The notes under the pieces are model-generated. The model did no database searches and was not told the DNA's origin. It saw only the letters and a list, made by a program, of their open reading frames with translations. A program made the translations under genes and the position numbers. This document shows, in pieces, positions 62,031 to 64,000 of a DNA stretch of 64,000 bases (position 1 is the first letter of the stretch; each line of letters begins with the position of its first letter). This DNA is from Struthidea cinerea (lineage: Eukaryota; Chordata; Aves; Passeriformes; Corcoracidae), in contig VZTI01005564.1 in NCBI GenBank assembly GCA_013397865.1, positions 741,638 to 805,637 of the forward strand, written 5' to 3'.

Positions 62031-63949
62031 TTTCAAATACACAGCTATATTCATAATGGACACCTTCCCCTGCTATCTCCAGCTCGAGGAGAGCACATGA
62101 GCTCAGTTACTATTTATGAACTTCTGTCTGCATATGCAATAAGCTACCAGCAGAGTTCATTTATTTGGACAAAACTAGATCAGCTCTTGGTGAACACACT
62201 ACAGCTATTCCAGTGCTTTGGTTTCATTCCAAAAACAGCTCTGTAGACGGATAAAGTTTAAAACTTTCTCACTAAGTCTCCATCTGCATGGGTAACCAAG
62301 TCAATTTATTTCCCTCAATAACATTCCCTCTCCTCCAATGAAAACACAGAACTAAATTGTACATAATCAGACATCACCAGCCAAAGATAACTATTGTTAG
62401 ACAAAAAGATTAGAAAGTTGTATGAAAATAAAAATATTTCTCTTCTAAAAGCCAATTCTACCTGCTACTGAGAAACTGGTGCAATTTCACACAAGCATAA
62501 GGATTTCCCACTCCTGGGATCATAACAGCTATTCAGCCCCAGGCCATAAATGCACTTCACTTAAGGCAAAGTTATATGGTACATGAGTCTCTACTAATAA
62601 AATGACCACACAGTTGATTAAACACACTTGAAGTTCTTTTTCAATTATGACTAAATCTGTCTGTTGAGGACACCAGTTATAATCATCTAATGGGATTACT
62701 ACTAGTAGTGAGATGTAGGGGAGGAGGCTTGCAGATAACCCACACCAGACTGAAAAAAGCCACATGCAGTGTGTAGCTGTTTCCAAGTAAATTGTTAGTG
62801 AGGCTTAAAGCCTAAGCTCCTTTTAAGCTACAAATGCATTCATGAAGATGAAGTTGCAATGGCTTGCTTTCTCTGAAAACCCTATCAAGGTTTCTCTCAT
62901 AGGGCACAGACCACGTGCAGGCTAAAGCCCTTATTTTACCACCACAGTTCTATTTCAGTGACGCATTTTTCTTTGCCTAAATGACTCACTACAGACAAAT
63001 GCTACACAAAAACCAATTATGTCATTTTTGCATAACATTTGAAATTAAGAAGTTATCTATGAACAAAGGAGATTTAGTAAAATTAATGTGTCTGCCAGTG
63101 AGAAATGGAAGATGACACTATTTTCACACATGAAACCTTCCTTATAAGCAAAAACTACAAATCCCAGGGATGTGACTACAATGAGTTTCAATAATGCCAG
63201 TAGGGGAACAATTGTGCCTTGCTATCATTACTAAGTCACTAAGTATGCCCAGCTTATAACAGATGCCCTGGAAGGGCACTAAAATAATACAGTTTGTGGC
63301 CTTTTTTTTTTAACAATCCTAAAAAGCCAAGATAATCAGTATCATACTTTTTCTTTGAAACAGAATATCCAGTTTTAACAAAATGCTCCTTTTCTTCTTT
63401 GTAGCATCTAATTATTCTCATATTTTACAATAAATGCATTTTCCTAGTAACATGACTATTATTTCCATCACTTTGACACTGACCAACTTTTTTTCCTGTT
63501 TTCATCAAATACACTAATGGCAAACACTTGGAGTGGGCAGGAAAACCTGTATATCCAGCTCATTCTCCAAGCAAACCCTCCCTTCTCTTTAGATTAACTT
63601 ACAGTAAAAACTCTGACTGAGAACATCTTTTAAAGTGCATCTCAGGCAATCCAGAGTTGTTCTTGGTTTAACTCGTGGACTGCAAATAATCTCTCAACAA
63701 ATAATTCAACTAAGTAGTCATTGAGATTTCTAAAGTCCCAGCAGGTAAGAGTCACAGTCTTTCTGACAATAACCAGGTACAGTAGCTAAAAGTGGTAGAG
63801 GCAAAAACTTTAGAGAGAGAGAGAGATGCAAACAGAAAACCAAGATGGATAGCAGCTGAGGCAGGCTCTGATTTCAGAAACTACTTGTGTTCTGTCAAGC
63901 ATCACAAAGGAAAATTGTGGATATACAACTGCCTTAAACAGGCCATTTT
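62031..63949. other. ASMT upstream region, no gene recognised
   Basis: AT-rich sequence with no recognised repeat or exon. A CACGTG E-box occurs at 62912-62917, about 2.5 kb upstream of the ASMT start. In other vertebrates AKAP17A lies on this side, but no exon of it is visible. Confidence 0.5.
63812..63826 (+). repeat. (AG)n microsatellite
   Basis: Seven AG units upstream of the ASMT promoter region. Confidence 0.85.
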
Positions 63950-64000
63950 AGAGGCTCGGCTTTGCTGGAGATGGCAGGAACACCTGCCTGCCCAGGGGAG
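63950..64000 (+). mobile_element. Fragment of the same avian LTR family, cut by window end
   Basis: The last 50 bases read CTGGAGATGGCAGGAACACC then TGCCTGCCCAGGGGAG, matching a segment in the 3' third of the LTR family seen at 43.7 kb. It runs off the window, so its full extent is unknown. Confidence 0.6.

Overview
This looks like a piece of a bird nuclear genome. The support is CR1 LINE fragments, avian-type solo LTRs, AT-rich low-density sequence, vertebrate splice signals, and one recognisable gene whose exons match avian acetylserotonin O-methyltransferase (ASMT, also HIOMT) closely. I cannot name the species.

Layout. Positions 1-36,800 hold no gene I can recognise. They carry a minus-strand CR1 fragment (about 1,735-2,450), a solo LTR (about 3,543-4,051), a MIR-like SINE (about 19,148-19,275), a plus-strand CR1 (29,832-30,360) and a minus-strand CR1 tail (31,432-31,625). 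Positions 36,800-49,600 are a decayed second copy of the ASMT locus, broken up by two related solo LTRs (40,934-41,417 and 43,676-44,226) and a CR1 (47,075-47,560). Of its coding part only exon 8, a ruined exon 5 and exon 1 with its promoter remain. Positions 49,600-52,600 are spacer and 3' flank. Positions 53,005-60,371 (minus strand) are the intact ASMT gene. All eight coding exons were placed by splice sites and phase. They sum to 1,041 nt, or 346 residues plus stop, with no internal stop or frameshift. Its promoter side runs to about 62,030. The window ends inside another fragment of the 40.9/43.7 kb LTR family.

Function. ASMT makes melatonin from N-acetylserotonin using S-adenosylmethionine, in pineal gland and retina. 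A TATA-like box and a CRX/OTX-type TAATCC site lie just upstream of its start codon, and both are kept in the duplicate.

Most interesting point. The two ASMT copies are diverged over most of their length, yet nearly identical in two sharply bounded patches: exon 1 plus about 390 bp of promoter, and the coding end of exon 8 plus part of intron 7. This mosaic suggests gene conversion, or else an assembly artefact. The duplicate exon 8 also keeps an open frame, correct phase, splice acceptor and poly(A) signal, so it could serve as an alternative last exon for the intact gene. No clearly new biological system was found.
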